Below are positions 20,201-28,576 of a stretch of 64,000 nt of DNA, piece by piece. The translations under genes and the position numbers were made by a program. Below the pieces are notes generated by a model, which was not told the origin of the DNA, ran no database searches, and saw only the letters and a list, made by a program, of their open reading frames with translations. The DNA is from Staphylococcus sp. GSSP0090 (GTDB lineage Bacteria; Bacillota; Bacilli; Staphylococcales; Staphylococcaceae). Every line of letters starts with the position of its first letter. Position 1 is the stretch's first letter. The stretch covers positions 20,084-84,083 of the forward strand of contig NZ_JACBFD010000034.1 in assembly GCF_013391405.1 (NCBI RefSeq). Direction: 5' to 3'.

Positions 20201-20653
20201 TTATTTGAATGGATTTTTAGATTTATCCATAGCTTCACGATTTTCTTTATTTTGCATAAATGGTATCGCAAACCATAAGATGTGTAACATACTTGCTAAA
20301 ATAATCAGCACGATAGGTATAAAGATTTCAATAATACTTATATCTACAACAAATGATGCAAGCACAAAAGCGGTAATTGACGGTATAGCACAAACAATCA
20401 CAACGGTTAACAATACAAATTGTATGACTTGTGTTGTTAAAGGACTATAAATATCCATAATCAAGATAGCGATATAAAATAGTGTAATGAATGCGAGTAA
20501 CACGATAATCCAACCGGTCGACATACCACCTTGTGTTTTAATATAGTCTTGATAAGGTGATAAGGTCGGTAAAATAAATAAAATGACAGTGGATAACCAC
20601 GATAAGATACCGAAAAAGGTAAAGAAAATTTTTGAAGTATTACTGTTATTCAT
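20201..20653 (-). CDS. Small four-helix membrane protein of unknown function
   Basis: A 150-residue protein with four strongly hydrophobic segments (about residues 8-28, 45-65, 73-97 and 105-133) and a charged C-terminal tail (NKENREAMDKSKNPFK). It is a predicted integral cytoplasmic-membrane protein, and I do not recognise the family. The ATG at 20653 is preceded by a good AGGAGGT 8 bases away. The in-frame GTG 9 bases upstream overlaps that site. It converges with the kinase gene and diverges from an acetyltransferase gene. Confidence 0.8.
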   Translation of the reverse strand: MNNSNTSKIFFTFFGILSWLSTVILFILPTLSPYQDYIKTQGGMSTGWIIVLLAFITLFYIAILIMDIYSPLTTQVIQFVLLTVVIVCAIPSITAFVLASFVVDISIIEIFIPIVLIILASMLHILWFAIPFMQNKENREAMDKSKNPFK

Positions 20654-20923
20654 AACAAACACCTCCTAAGATACAATATCTCTGTTGGCTTGTATTTAAT
20701 ACGTTTAGTATTTGGCAGTAGATGATATATGCGCATAATTGGTAACGCTTACATTAATATGTATACCCTTTAAATAAAGTTTTAAAGCATGATAAAAAGG
20801 TAAAGTATAGGGTATAAGCAGGTTGTTGGCTTCTTCAATGATAGTGTGGTTACAATTGAAAACAGTGCGATTCACGATAGGATTAATCAAGTGTACAGAG
20901 TGAACATGATAAGGGGATTTTAA

Positions 20924-21490
20924 ATGCATAAAAATTTAGGGTTGCATTTCACTACACAACGTCTTATCATTAGACCGTTGGAAGAAAATGATTACGAATC
21001 ATGGTTAAGTGGGTTTGTAAATAGAAAGCCATCACAATATAGACATGACAAAGGCCAAGTAGATATGTCAGATGCTACAGAGCCTTGGTTCGCAGCAATG
21101 GTTACAAGACAGCATCAAGCAATTGAAGCGGATGATTTATATATATTTGGTATTTTTGATAAAGCGCACCGACATTTAGGTATGCTAAATATTAAGAACT
21201 TAAGTCGAGATCAATTTCAATGGGCAGAAATTGGGTACTTTATTCATAATCAATATTGGCAACAGGGCTTTGCTTTTGAAGCCTTATCTGAATTAGTAAA
21301 ACAAACCCGTGATACATTGCGTTTTCATAGAATTGAAGCACATATCAATTTGGACAATAAGCCCTCTATTCAATTGATAGAAAAGTTGGGCTTTCAATTT
21401 GAATGTGTACGTAAAGGTTTTATTTTTGAAAATGAACAATGGACCGACCATTATGTGTATTATCTTAATACGCACGATAATCATTTATAA
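20924..21490 (+). CDS. GNAT acetyltransferase (RimJ/RimL-like)
   Basis: A 188-residue GNAT-fold N-acetyltransferase. The N-terminal TTQRLIIRPLEENDYESW and the WAEIGYFIHNQYWQQGFAFEAL acetyl-CoA-binding region (about residues 104-125) are typical of the RimJ/RimL/Acetyltransf_3 group, as is NKPSIQLIEKLGFQFE. Members modify ribosomal-protein N-termini, amino acids or antibiotics; the target here is unknown. It starts at ATG 20924 after AAGGGG. A second, unrelated-looking GNAT gene follows 30 bases downstream, so the two may be co-transcribed. Confidence 0.88.
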   Translation: MHKNLGLHFTTQRLIIRPLEENDYESWLSGFVNRKPSQYRHDKGQVDMSDATEPWFAAMVTRQHQAIEADDLYIFGIFDKAHRHLGMLNIKNLSRDQFQWAEIGYFIHNQYWQQGFAFEALSELVKQTRDTLRFHRIEAHINLDNKPSIQLIEKLGFQFECVRKGFIFENEQWTDHYVYYLNTHDNHL

Positions 21491-21520
21491 AGGTAAGTCG
21501 AGAAAGGAAGGAGTGTCAAC

Positions 21521-22027
21521 ATGGTTGAATTTAGAGAGTTAACAATGGGTGACGAATTAATGTATTGTGATTATATTAGAGAATGGATTGATCACGATGA
21601 AAAAATTGTCCCTACGATTACTAATATTACAAAATATAGTAATTTTGAAGAGTTAGTGCATGAATTAGCTGATAATAAATCATATGATGAATCAGTGGAT
21701 AATACCACTTTATTCTTAATAGAGGATGATGAAATTATCGGCGCGGCGAACATTCGTCATAATTTAAATGAGCAACTTAAAAAAATAGGCGGCCATGTTG
21801 GCTACGGTATTCGTAAGAAACATCGTGGAAAAGGGTTTGGCAACAAAATCCTGAAAAAATCTTTAGATTATTTATCAAGAATCGGTGTTCAAGAAGCATT
21901 AGTCACTTGTACAGAAGACAATGAAGCATCAGCAGCAGTCATTAAACGTAACGGTGGAGAAGAAATTGAATCATCTATACTAGAGGATGGCACAGTTGTC
22001 CGCCGTTTCCAAATTGAAATCGCATAA
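21521..22027 (+). CDS. GNAT acetyltransferase
   Basis: A 168-residue GNAT-fold protein. The acetyl-CoA-binding motif A is visible as VGYGIRKKHRGKGFGNKIL (about residues 92-110). It is followed by TCTEDNEASAAVIKRNGG (about 128-145), the usual asparagine/alanine helix of the fold. It resembles putative acetyltransferases with an acidic N-terminal half, and the substrate is unknown. The ribosome-binding site is AGGAAGGAG. It is followed by a clean terminator at 22036-22071 and is probably co-transcribed with the GNAT gene upstream. Confidence 0.88.
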   Translation: MVEFRELTMGDELMYCDYIREWIDHDEKIVPTITNITKYSNFEELVHELADNKSYDESVDNTTLFLIEDDEIIGAANIRHNLNEQLKKIGGHVGYGIRKKHRGKGFGNKILKKSLDYLSRIGVQEALVTCTEDNEASAAVIKRNGGEEIESSILEDGTVVRRFQIEIA

Positions 22028-22035
22028 TTAAACTA

Positions 22036-22071
22036 GAGGTTGATAATCTAAAGGGTTATCAACCTCATTTT
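22036..22071 (+). terminator. Terminator after the acetyltransferase pair
   Basis: GAGGTTGATAA (22036-22046) and TTATCAACCTC (22056-22066) form a perfect 11-bp stem, followed by a T-rich tract. Confidence 0.85.
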
Positions 22072-22112
22072 TATTTTGATAATTTGAAAATAACTAGTTA
22101 TAAGCACCATTT

Positions 22113-22129
22113 ATGAAACCGCAAACATA
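22113..22129. promoter_or_regulatory. cre site upstream of 3-hydroxybutyrate operon
   Basis: ATGAAACCGCAAACATA matches the cre consensus WTGNAARCGNWWNCAWW at all but one defined position. It lies about 80 bases upstream of the CoA-transferase genes, suggesting CcpA repression when preferred sugars are present. Confidence 0.6.
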
Positions 22130-22207
22130 AATAAAAGACTTCAATAAAATTTTCAAGTATAATTAGTACTAGGTATTAAAAATATAAACTAGAAATGAGG
22201 TTTATTG

Positions 22208-22912
22208 ATGTCGAAAGTAATTAAAGATATACATAGTGCTTTTGAAGGTTTAGAAGATGGGATGACTGTACTTGCCGGAGGTTTTGGCTTGTGTGGTATT
22301 CCTGAACATAGCATTGAAGCGATTCGTACAAAAGGTACAAAAGGTCTAACTGTTGTGAGTAATAACTGTGGCGTAGATGATTTCGGCTTAGGCCGTTTAT
22401 TAGAATATAAGCAAATAGATAAAATGATAAGTTCTTATGTTGGTGAGAATAAAATATTTGAGCAACAATTGATAAACGGTGAGCTAGATGTTGAATTGAC
22501 ACCGCAAGGCACATTAGCTGAAAAGTTACGTTCCGGAGGCGCAGGTATACCAGCATTTTATACAAAAACAGGTGTCGGTACACCCATTGCTGAAGGTAAA
22601 GAAACACGTGATTTTGATGGAGAAACTTATTTAATGGAGCGTACGATTAAAGGTGATTATGGTATCGTCAAAGCACAAAAAGCTGATACATTTGGTAATT
22701 TAGTGTTTGAAAAAACAGCTCGAAACTTCAATCCATTATGCGCCATGGCAGCTAAAACAACTGTCGTTGAAGTAGAAGAACTTGTGGAAGTAGGAGAAAT
22801 TGACCCAGATGCCGTCCATATGTCAGGTGTGTATGTAGATTATATCTATGTCGGTGCACATTTTGAGAAACGCATTGAAAAGCGTACAGTGAAGGAGGAT
22901 AATCATGGATAA
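22208..22912 (+). CDS. scoA: 3-oxoacid (acetoacetate) CoA-transferase subunit A
   Basis: Alpha subunit of a succinyl-CoA:3-ketoacid CoA-transferase-type enzyme, which activates acetoacetate to acetoacetyl-CoA. The CoA-binding GGFGLCGIPE motif (about residues 20-29) and the GVGTPIAEGKE segment are characteristic. At 234 residues it has normal length. I chose ATG 22208, 7 bases after GAGG. It overlaps the beta-subunit gene by 8 bases, so the two are translationally coupled. A 3-hydroxybutyrate dehydrogenase gene follows. The name scoA is by homology; the CoA donor is not certain. Confidence 0.9.
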   Translation: MSKVIKDIHSAFEGLEDGMTVLAGGFGLCGIPEHSIEAIRTKGTKGLTVVSNNCGVDDFGLGRLLEYKQIDKMISSYVGENKIFEQQLINGELDVELTPQGTLAEKLRSGGAGIPAFYTKTGVGTPIAEGKETRDFDGETYLMERTIKGDYGIVKAQKADTFGNLVFEKTARNFNPLCAMAAKTTVVEVEELVEVGEIDPDAVHMSGVYVDYIYVGAHFEKRIEKRTVKEDNHG

Positions 22913-23552
22913 AAAATTACAGCGCAAGAAGATTATTCAACGTGCAGCTAAAGAAATTAAAAGCGATATGGTCATTAATCTCGGAATTGGTATGCCCACA
23001 TTGGTTGCGAATGAAATAAACGACCATGTTGAAAATGTGTACTTTCAATCTGAAAATGGCTTGCTTGGTATCGGACCATATCCGACTGATGATGAAGTGG
23101 ATCCAGACTTAATCAATGCCGGTAAAGAGACGGTAACAGCTGCTAAAGGGGCTTCTTATTTTGACAATGCGGAATCATTTGCGATGATTCGAGGTGGTCA
23201 TATTGATTTAGCCATACTTGGAGGTATGGAAGTCTCGGAAACAGGTGACTTAGCGAATTATATGATTCCAGGCAAACTCGTTAAAGGTATGGGGGGCGCG
23301 ATGGATTTAGTCGTCGGTGCACAAAAAGTGGTTGTCATTATGGATCATATGAATAAGCATGGGGAGTCTAAGATAAAATCGCAATGCGAATTACCGTTAA
23401 CAGGTGCTGGTGTAGTGAATACGTTAATTACGGATTTGGCCGTTTTCAAATTTGAAGATGGTGTCATGAAACTCGTTGAATTACAGCCGGACACAGCTTT
23501 AGAAGACGTTGAAGCACATACGGATGCACAGTTTGAAAATCATTTAAAGTAG
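22905..23552 (+). CDS. scoB: 3-oxoacid (acetoacetate) CoA-transferase subunit B
   Basis: Beta subunit of the CoA-transferase. The catalytic glutamate lies in the SENGLLGIGPYP motif (about residues 49-60), as in other class I CoA-transferases. GMGGAMDLVVGA and CELPLTGAGVVNTLITDLAVF also mark the family. The 215-residue length is typical. The start codon sits inside the end of the alpha-subunit gene, preceded by AAGGAGG. Together the two subunits would form the usual heterotetramer. The operon product feeds acetoacetyl-CoA to thiolase, which is not encoded here. Confidence 0.92.
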   Translation: MDKKLQRKKIIQRAAKEIKSDMVINLGIGMPTLVANEINDHVENVYFQSENGLLGIGPYPTDDEVDPDLINAGKETVTAAKGASYFDNAESFAMIRGGHIDLAILGGMEVSETGDLANYMIPGKLVKGMGGAMDLVVGAQKVVVIMDHMNKHGESKIKSQCELPLTGAGVVNTLITDLAVFKFEDGVMKLVELQPDTALEDVEAHTDAQFENHLK

Positions 23553-23561
23553 GTGGCGTCA

Positions 23562-24338
23562 TTGGTAAAAGATAAAGTAACTATTATTACAGGTGCAGCG
23601 AGTGGTATTGGATTAGCGATAGCTAAAGTATTTTTGGAAAATGGTGCTAAAGTGGTGCTCGCTGATTTAAATGAAGATAAATTAAATCAAGAAACAGATG
23701 CATTGAAATCTCAAGGATATGATTGTATGCCAATCAAAGTGAATGTTACAGATGAACAAGCTGTTAAAGCTATGATTGATCAAACCGTTGCGCAGTACGG
23801 ACGCTTGGATATTTTATTCAATAATGCAGGGCTACAACATGTTGAAAGTATTGAATCATTCCCGACAGAAAAGTTCAGACAAATGATTGATATCATGTTG
23901 ACGGGGAGTTTTATAGGTACAAAACATGCGTTACCTATAATGAAACAACAACAAGCGGGTCGTATTTTAAATATGGCGTCAATTAATGGTGTCATTGGCT
24001 TTGCTGGTAAGGCGGCTTATAATAGTGCGAAACACGGGATTATTGGTTTAACGAAAGTAACCGCATTAGAGACAGCGACGGAAGGCATTACCGTCAATGC
24101 GATATGTCCTGGATATATCGATACACCATTAGTACGCAATCAAATGGCAGATTTAGCTAAAGAACGTGGTGTGGCAGTGGAACAGGTACTTGAAGACGTC
24201 TTGTATCCTTTGATTCCTCAAAAACGCTTGCTAGACATTAAAGATATTGCGGATTATGCACTATTCTTATGTAGTGACAGTGCGAAAAGTGTGACAGGTC
24301 AAGCGATTCTGATAGATGGTGGTTATACGGTTCAATAA
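23562..24338 (+). CDS. 3-hydroxybutyrate dehydrogenase (SDR)
   Basis: A classical short-chain dehydrogenase of 258 residues, with GAASGIG (about residues 11-17), NNAG (about 88-91), the catalytic serine in NMASING and YNSAK (about 151-155). The length, the C-terminal DGGYTVQ and its position directly after the acetoacetate CoA-transferase genes indicate D-3-hydroxybutyrate dehydrogenase, making acetoacetate with NAD+. I chose the TTG at 23562 after AGGTGG; a GTG at 23553 lies within that ribosome-binding site. The three genes would convert 3-hydroxybutyrate to acetoacetyl-CoA. Confidence 0.88.
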   Translation: MVKDKVTIITGAASGIGLAIAKVFLENGAKVVLADLNEDKLNQETDALKSQGYDCMPIKVNVTDEQAVKAMIDQTVAQYGRLDILFNNAGLQHVESIESFPTEKFRQMIDIMLTGSFIGTKHALPIMKQQQAGRILNMASINGVIGFAGKAAYNSAKHGIIGLTKVTALETATEGITVNAICPGYIDTPLVRNQMADLAKERGVAVEQVLEDVLYPLIPQKRLLDIKDIADYALFLCSDSAKSVTGQAILIDGGYTVQ

Positions 24339-24441
24339 TCTATATCTATTGTACAACTAATTTTTTATTTCTAATTCATTTTCAATCAAAATATGTTACG
24401 TTGAAACTAACGAATCATAGATAAATTGAAGGTGATTGCTG

Positions 24442-24858
24442 ATGAGAAATAAAAATGCCGAAAATGGAGATTGGCTTCCTATTGTGACTAGTTTGGGATT
24501 CGCCATACTATCAGATGTTTTGGATAAACCATTATATACACAAATCATGACTGCTATTATGATTTTAGTACTGATATATGTGATTATTAGAGGCGTCATC
24601 ACCACGAGGTATCATATTAAAACGCAAGATCCTAATATAAAAACGTGGTTTAGTATTAAAGTAGATTATTGGCTTCTATTTGTTAGAAATATGATGTTTT
24701 ATGGATTTTTAGCATCAATATTTTTTGTTTCTATATATTTGGATGGCCAAACGGCTTGGTTATACATCGCAATTATCGTAATTATTTTTGTTTTATTTTT
24801 TGTCATTATATCTAAATTTGAAAAGAAAACAGATATTATTGAGCATGAAGACGATTAA
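24442..24858 (+). CDS. Small membrane protein of unknown function
   Basis: A 138-residue protein with hydrophobic stretches at about residues 13-25, 31-52, 73-94 and 100-122, so probably four membrane helices, and a charged acidic tail (KKTDIIEHEDD). No family is recognised. ATG 24442 follows GAAGGTG. It lies 18 bases before the ornithine cyclodeaminase homologue and may share its transcript. Its AT-rich codon use is ordinary for the neighbourhood. Confidence 0.75.
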   Translation: MRNKNAENGDWLPIVTSLGFAILSDVLDKPLYTQIMTAIMILVLIYVIIRGVITTRYHIKTQDPNIKTWFSIKVDYWLLFVRNMMFYGFLASIFFVSIYLDGQTAWLYIAIIVIIFVLFFVIISKFEKKTDIIEHEDD

Positions 24859-24876
24859 AGTGAATAGGGGTGGCTT

Positions 24877-25830
24877 ATGCGTTATATAGATGCACAAGAA
24901 CAAGCACAATTATTAAATATGGAAGAAATCGTAGAAGTGGTTGCAGAGTCACTTAAAGCATATTCTGAAGGGGAAACGGACACACCGTTACGATATGCTT
25001 TACCGTTTAATGAAGGTAATCGTTACTTGGTTATGCCTGCGCTGTCGGATAGACTGAAAGTAGCAGGCGTTAAAACAGTCACTGCGGCTCCGAATAATTC
25101 AAAATTAGGTAAGCCTACCATTGTTGGTTCTGTAACACTTTCAGATTATGAAACAGGTGAAACACTGGCAGTCTTAGAAGGGTCTTACTTAACTAAGATA
25201 CGTACAGGTGCCATTTCAGGAGTTGCTACAAAATATTTAGCACGCGAACAAGCGAAGACCTTATGTGTAATTGGAACTGGTGATCAGGCAGAAGGTCTGA
25301 TTGAAGCGGTGCTTGCTGTCAGAGATATTGAACGCATACAATTTTACAATCGTACTTATGACAAAGCCCTTAAATTTTCAAAAGATGTTGAACGTAAACA
25401 TCGTGATTTAGAGTTAAGCGTGTATGAGGATGTTGAATCAGCTATGCACAATGCAGATATTATTGTCACTGCAACGAATGCGACAACACCTGTGTTTCAG
25501 AAACATTTATCGCCTGGGGTACATGTTAATGCGGTGGGGTCTTTTAAACCGGATATGCAAGAGTTACCATCACATGCTGTGGCAGAAGCAGACAAAGTGG
25601 TAGTCGAAGCATACGAAGCAGCTATGGCAGAAACAGGGGATTTAATCACTCCGTTTAATGAAGGTGTCTTTGCTAAAGATGGATTGCATGGTGAATTAGG
25701 TCATATTGTTGCTGGTAAATTATCAGGACGATTATCTGATAATGAGATAACCATTTTCAAATCTGTTGGTGTGGCCATTGTAGATATCGTTGTGGCAAAT
25801 TATTTTTATCAAAAAGTTAAAAACGCATAA
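24877..25830 (+). CDS. Ornithine cyclodeaminase / mu-crystallin family protein
   Basis: A 317-residue NAD(P)-binding protein of the ornithine cyclodeaminase/mu-crystallin superfamily. Hallmarks are LVMPALS, the LTKIRTGAISGVATKYLA stretch (about residues 108-125) and the Rossmann motif IGTGDQAEGLIEA (about 130-142), followed by ATNATTPVF and AVGSFKPDMQEL. Members include ornithine cyclodeaminase, alanine dehydrogenase and ketimine or pyrroline-2-carboxylate reductases, and the substrate cannot be fixed from sequence. ATG 24877 follows AGGGGTGG. A clear terminator ends the transcript at 25839-25886. Confidence 0.85.
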   Translation: MRYIDAQEQAQLLNMEEIVEVVAESLKAYSEGETDTPLRYALPFNEGNRYLVMPALSDRLKVAGVKTVTAAPNNSKLGKPTIVGSVTLSDYETGETLAVLEGSYLTKIRTGAISGVATKYLAREQAKTLCVIGTGDQAEGLIEAVLAVRDIERIQFYNRTYDKALKFSKDVERKHRDLELSVYEDVESAMHNADIIVTATNATTPVFQKHLSPGVHVNAVGSFKPDMQELPSHAVAEADKVVVEAYEAAMAETGDLITPFNEGVFAKDGLHGELGHIVAGKLSGRLSDNEITIFKSVGVAIVDIVVANYFYQKVKNA

Positions 25831-25838
25831 GTGAAACT

Positions 25839-25886
25839 AATAACAGAGTATGGCATAAATGATTTGCTAGCCTCTGTTATTTTTTT
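25839..25886 (+). terminator. Terminator after ornithine cyclodeaminase homologue
   Basis: AATAACAGAG (25839-25848) pairs perfectly with CTCTGTTATT (25872-25881), followed by a run of T to 25886. Confidence 0.85.
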
Positions 25887-25973
25887 ACAACTATCATCAT
25901 TACTTTATTAAATATGATTTTAAAAATATGATAGTAAAGTGTAAAAAAATCATAGCTTAATCTGTTTAAAAGC

Positions 25974-25999
25974 ATAGTATATTAGAGATAATATACTAT
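25974..25999. promoter_or_regulatory. Perfect 11-bp inverted repeat upstream of PBP4-like gene
   Basis: ATAGTATATTA (25974-25984), a 4-base gap, then TAATATACTAT (25989-25999). It lies about 20 bases before the start codon and contains -10-like TAGTAT/TATACT hexamers, as expected for an operator overlapping a promoter. The binding factor is unknown. Confidence 0.55.
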
Positions 26000-26019
26000 T
26001 TTTATGAGGTAACGTAAAT

Positions 26020-27273
26020 TTGAAGAAGATAATATATGTATTGTTGATTTGTGTAATCGTATTGATGCAACTGTATGAAACCTATGCCAAGACCTCTATT
26101 GATATCACAAGGAAAAATGGATTTGATATAACACCTTTTTATCAACCCCAAGGTAGCATTGTAGCAGATAGTCAAACAGGACGAATTTTATGGGAAGAAG
26201 ATATTGATAAACGATGGCATCCAGCGAGTATGTCTAAACTAATGACCTTAGCGCTCGTATTAGAAAAAATCCAAGATGGCAGTTTATCCATGGATAAAAA
26301 GGTAGCTGTAACGAAAGAAGATGTTCGATTCAGTGAGCACCCGTTGTTAAGTAATAATAAAATGTATAATGGCACAACCTATCGTGTTGATGAACTTATC
26401 AATTTGTTATTAATTCCCAGCTCTAACGTTGCTACGCGTATGCTCATGCAACAAGTTGAACCGGATATGAAACAATTTGTAGAGATGATGAACCAAAAAG
26501 CGAAAGCGTTAAAGATGAATCGTACACATTTTGTAAATCCGTTTGGTGCGGCAAATGACAGTATTGGCAAGCAATATTTGCCACCTGGTAGTAAGATGAC
26601 CGACGATAATATCTCTACATCAAGAGATTTTGCAATACTCGCGCACTATTTAATTAATACATTCCCTTATCTCACAGATTTCACTAAACATGCGACATAT
26701 ATTAGCAAACCTCATACACCTTACGAAGAACGATTCCACACCTATCATCACTCACTGGAAGGTGACGTCCATGAATACAAAGGTACCAATGGTTTAAAGA
26801 CTGGATCTAGCGATAAAGCAGCTTATAATTATACTTCAACGGTTAAACGAGAGAACCTAGGTCTAATACAAGTACTTATGGGCGTTGGCCATTGGGATAT
26901 TGATGATTCAGAGTATAAGCGCCATGTTATTGGTAATGCTTTGTTAGACGAGGTATATAAAAAATATGAATATCGGCAAGTTATATCTAAAGGCGTACAT
27001 TACATCAATGGACAACAGTATCAAGTTGAGGCGCCGTTGTTAGATGTAGTTGAAAAGGGCCAAGCGGTAAAATTTAACATTAAAAATAATCAATTGTTTG
27101 TTTCAGATGGTAAGCGTCAATATCTTACAGATGAAATGAAACAACCAAGCGTATCTGTAACACCAATAAAGCAAAGTAATGAGCCCTTTAATACCTATAC
27201 TAAGATTGTTTTGATAGGTATTTGTATGTTGTTGGTATTGTACATAATATATCGACAAGTTAAATATAAATAA
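26020..27273 (+). CDS. D-alanyl-D-alanine carboxypeptidase, PBP4-like
   Basis: A serine DD-peptidase of the S11 family that acts outside the membrane on peptidoglycan stem peptides. It has an N-terminal signal segment (about residues 1-23), the active-site tetrad S70-M-S-K73, the SSN triad near 134-136, KTGSS near residue 260 and a C-terminal transmembrane anchor (about 392-411). Length (417) and segments such as HFVNPFGA and GLKTGSSDKAAYN resemble staphylococcal PBP4 more than Bacillus DacA. It is not next to abcA, the usual pbp4 neighbour, so it may be a paralogue. It starts at TTG 26020 after GAGGTAA. A palindromic candidate operator lies just upstream. Confidence 0.88.
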   Translation: MKKIIYVLLICVIVLMQLYETYAKTSIDITRKNGFDITPFYQPQGSIVADSQTGRILWEEDIDKRWHPASMSKLMTLALVLEKIQDGSLSMDKKVAVTKEDVRFSEHPLLSNNKMYNGTTYRVDELINLLLIPSSNVATRMLMQQVEPDMKQFVEMMNQKAKALKMNRTHFVNPFGAANDSIGKQYLPPGSKMTDDNISTSRDFAILAHYLINTFPYLTDFTKHATYISKPHTPYEERFHTYHHSLEGDVHEYKGTNGLKTGSSDKAAYNYTSTVKRENLGLIQVLMGVGHWDIDDSEYKRHVIGNALLDEVYKKYEYRQVISKGVHYINGQQYQVEAPLLDVVEKGQAVKFNIKNNQLFVSDGKRQYLTDEMKQPSVSVTPIKQSNEPFNTYTKIVLIGICMLLVLYIIYRQVKYK

Positions 27274-27277
27274 GTTT

Positions 27278-27316
27278 AAAAAAGGCAAGGATATCAAATG
27301 ATCCTTGCCTTTAATA
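27278..27316. terminator. Bidirectional terminator between convergent genes
   Basis: AAAGGCAAGGAT (27281-27292) pairs perfectly with ATCCTTGCCTTT (27301-27312). A- and T-rich flanks serve both the PBP4-like gene and the convergent oxidoreductase gene. Confidence 0.85.
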
Positions 27317-27322
27317 TATAAT

Positions 27323-28174
27323 CTATTTAATTGGATTCATGCCTTGTTTCCAAGAAGGGTAGATTAATTTTCCGCCTTGGTTACGGAATTTAGCGTTAGA
27401 AGCGCCTCTTTCATGAGCTTCAGCTGGTTGGATATTGAGTTCTGGATGAACGTTTAATAAGTTAGCGTACCATTCTGCCCAAACATCACCTTTAACAGGT
27501 TCATCATCCGCTACATTATAGATACCTGATTCAAAGCTAAGTGCCTGAATTGCAACTTCAACGGCATCATCGATATGGATGAATGATTGAACGCCATCTG
27601 TCATTGTGACAGTATCTTCTTTAAATGAGTTATAAATCATGCCGTCTTTGCCATACCATGTGCCCGGTCCATAAAGTAAGCCATAACGAAGCACAACATG
27701 ATTTTCGATACGTGCAGTTTCACGTTCTAAACCTTCTACACCATCGACTGTCACTTTACGATCTCCTGTGGATTGATTATCAAGTGGTGTCTCTTCAGTA
27801 GCTAAAGTATCTCCACCTTCATAAGTAAATGCAATACTTTGTGATTGCATTTGTTTTACATTATTTTTTAATGCAGCTTCAACAAGGTTTTTCGTACCTT
27901 CGATTCTTACTTTTGTATTTGCAGACATATCTACATTTTTTAAATCTGTAATTTCATTTATGATTATGTCTGGTTTATAGTCAGAAATTGCAGCTTCGAC
28001 AGTATCATATTTTAAAATATCTCCAATATACGCTTCGACACCTGCATCTACAAGTTTCGCTTTACCTTGTTGTGACGTTGTAAAGCCAGCTACCTCATAA
28101 CCTTCTTGTAATAATCTTTGTGTTAATTTAGTGCCAATTAATCCTGTGGCACCTGTTACGAATACTTTTGTCAT
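27323..28174 (-). CDS. NAD(P)-dependent epimerase/oxidoreductase (extended or atypical SDR)
   Basis: A 283-residue Rossmann-fold protein with an N-terminal dinucleotide-binding GATGLIG (about residues 8-14) and a YGLLYGPGTWYG block typical of the NAD-dependent epimerase/dehydratase family. The usual catalytic YxxxK is not apparent (IENHVVLRYG occupies that region), so it belongs to the atypical SDR group, which includes NAD(P)H-binding reductases and regulators. The substrate is unknown. The start follows GGGAGGA. It is transcribed alone, converging on the PBP4-like gene. Confidence 0.8.
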   Translation of the reverse strand: MTKVFVTGATGLIGTKLTQRLLQEGYEVAGFTTSQQGKAKLVDAGVEAYIGDILKYDTVEAAISDYKPDIIINEITDLKNVDMSANTKVRIEGTKNLVEAALKNNVKQMQSQSIAFTYEGGDTLATEETPLDNQSTGDRKVTVDGVEGLERETARIENHVVLRYGLLYGPGTWYGKDGMIYNSFKEDTVTMTDGVQSFIHIDDAVEVAIQALSFESGIYNVADDEPVKGDVWAEWYANLLNVHPELNIQPAEAHERGASNAKFRNQGGKLIYPSWKQGMNPIK

Positions 28175-28576
28175 AGTAAAGTCCTCCCATTTTTTGCTTA
28201 CTATTAATAATTTGCCGCTATTTATACAAATTAAACAAATAAGATGAATAAAATTATTGTTTTATACAAATGATATTACTTTAGTTTTTATTAATTTTAT
28301 GATGTTAAGTCTAAAAAACATTAATATTTTTTTAGGATTAAAAAACATTTCAATTTATTTTAGTTTAAATTACTTTTTAAATAAACATATAGAAATTGTT
28401 TGGACAATTAATTATAATTGTGTTTGTGGTATAAAAATGATTTTATTTAATGAAATAAAAATGAATGCAAATGAAGAAATGTTTTGCAATTGAAATAATG
28501 TGATTTAGTAATGTTTGAGATAAATAACTTAAATTTATAATTTTAAGATAAATTTTAATTAAAACGGGAGTTATTA
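28175..28576. other. AT-rich gap with no recognisable gene
   Basis: Four hundred bases of extremely A/T-rich sequence between the oxidoreductase and the XcbB-like gene. A 78-codon frame on the plus strand (28257-28493) has no ribosome-binding site and a composition typical of chance translation, so I do not call it. No clear promoter stands out because A/T-rich hexamers occur throughout. It marks the left edge of the very AT-rich surface-polymer cassette. Confidence 0.6.

Noticed and set aside
20705..20929. 74-codon minus-strand frame between the membrane protein and the acetyltransferase
   Set aside because: No ribosome-binding site; it lies over the promoter/leader of the divergent acetyltransferase gene, and its composition looks random.
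28257..28493. 78-codon plus-strand frame
   Set aside because: Phe/Ile/Asn-rich translation expected by chance from very AT-rich DNA, with no ribosome-binding site.
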